The notes beneath the pieces were generated by a model. It saw only the letters and a program-made list of their open reading frames with translations, did not search any database and had not been told where the DNA came from. Of a stretch of 6,560 nt of DNA, positions 6,450-6,560 are shown in pieces. A program made the position numbers and the translations under genes. Source of the DNA: Thermoleophilia bacterium (GTDB lineage Bacteria > Actinomycetota > Thermoleophilia > Gaiellales > Gaiellaceae); NCBI GenBank assembly GCA_029858755.1, contig JAOUEK010000117.1:1-6560 (forward strand), read 5' to 3'. The first letter of the stretch is position 1, and each line of letters opens with the position of its first letter.

Positions 6450-6560
6450 CGTCCGTCGAGCGCCTCCACCGCCACGAGAATCTCGTGGGCGCTCGCGCCG
6501 GCGAGCTCGTTCACGATCAGCCCGTCGGCCAGGAACAGCACCCGGTCTGCCATCGCGGCG
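6446..6560 (-). CDS. ABC transporter ATP-binding protein, C-terminal end (LolD/MacB type, partial)
   Basis: The last 37 codons and the TGA stop of a gene entering from beyond the right edge. The peptide AAMADRVLFLADGLIV followed by NELAGASAHEILVAVEALDGR is the usual tail of LolD/MacB-like ATPases: the ADRVLFLADG stretch comes just after the H-loop region, then a short amphipathic end. Walker A, Walker B and the signature motif lie outside the window. The stop (6448-6446) overlaps the permease ATG (6449-6447), so the two form one operon. The protein would energise the permease at the cytoplasmic face by ATP hydrolysis. Confidence 0.9.
   Translation of the reverse strand, partial: AAMADRVLFLADGLIVNELAGASAHEILVAVEALDGR
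6472..6488. repeat. 17-bp palindrome inside the ATPase end, just before the permease start
   Basis: CCACGAGA and TCTCGTGG flank a single central base, giving perfect 8-base arms. As RNA on the minus strand it would fold into a 7-bp stem with a three-base loop, directly followed by GGTGGAGG and then the permease ATG 22 bases after the palindrome. It lies within coding sequence. The centre uses the codon ATT, one of only four A/T-ending sense codons among the 37 visible. It could tune permease translation or be chance. Confidence 0.35.

Overview
This is a compact, very GC-rich stretch of bacterial chromosome. Codon third positions are almost all G or C, the gene set is house-keeping-like, and gaps are short. 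Protein style and codon use suggest a high-GC actinobacterium, possibly of the Thermoleophilia type. That placement is inferred from appearance only. There is no rRNA, tRNA, CRISPR array, transposase or phage gene.

Layout, left to right. Positions 1-304 (minus) hold the start of a DsrE/DsrF-like gene cut by the window edge. Positions 365-1144 (minus) encode an RmlD-like NAD(P)-dependent sugar-nucleotide reductase or epimerase relative. Positions 1145-1412 form an unusual intergenic stretch: two copies of a roughly 34-39 bp repeat flank a coding-like segment that belongs to no recognised gene. Positions 1413-2072 (minus) encode a DedA/VTT-family membrane protein. Positions 2073-2173 are a short divergent promoter region. 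Positions 2174-3586 (plus) encode a malic enzyme with an N-terminal ACT domain. Positions 3587-3665 are a convergent gap full of small palindromes, probably a terminator zone. Positions 3666-6449 (minus) encode a large FtsX/MacB-type ABC permease with an apparent extra two-helix insertion. Positions 6446-6560 (minus) hold the C-terminal end of its partner ABC ATPase, overlapping the permease by ATGA.

The ATPase and permease clearly form one translationally coupled transport unit. DedA, the RmlD-like gene and the DsrE-like gene lie on the same strand. The last two (60 bp apart) could share a transcript, but the 268 bp gap behind dedA makes a three-gene operon uncertain. The malic enzyme appears to be a single-gene unit making pyruvate from malate. 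I see no convincing novel multi-gene system. The items most worth a second look are the repeat-flanked segment at 1149-1364, the permease insertion at about 4770-5039, and the odd translation-start region of the malic enzyme.
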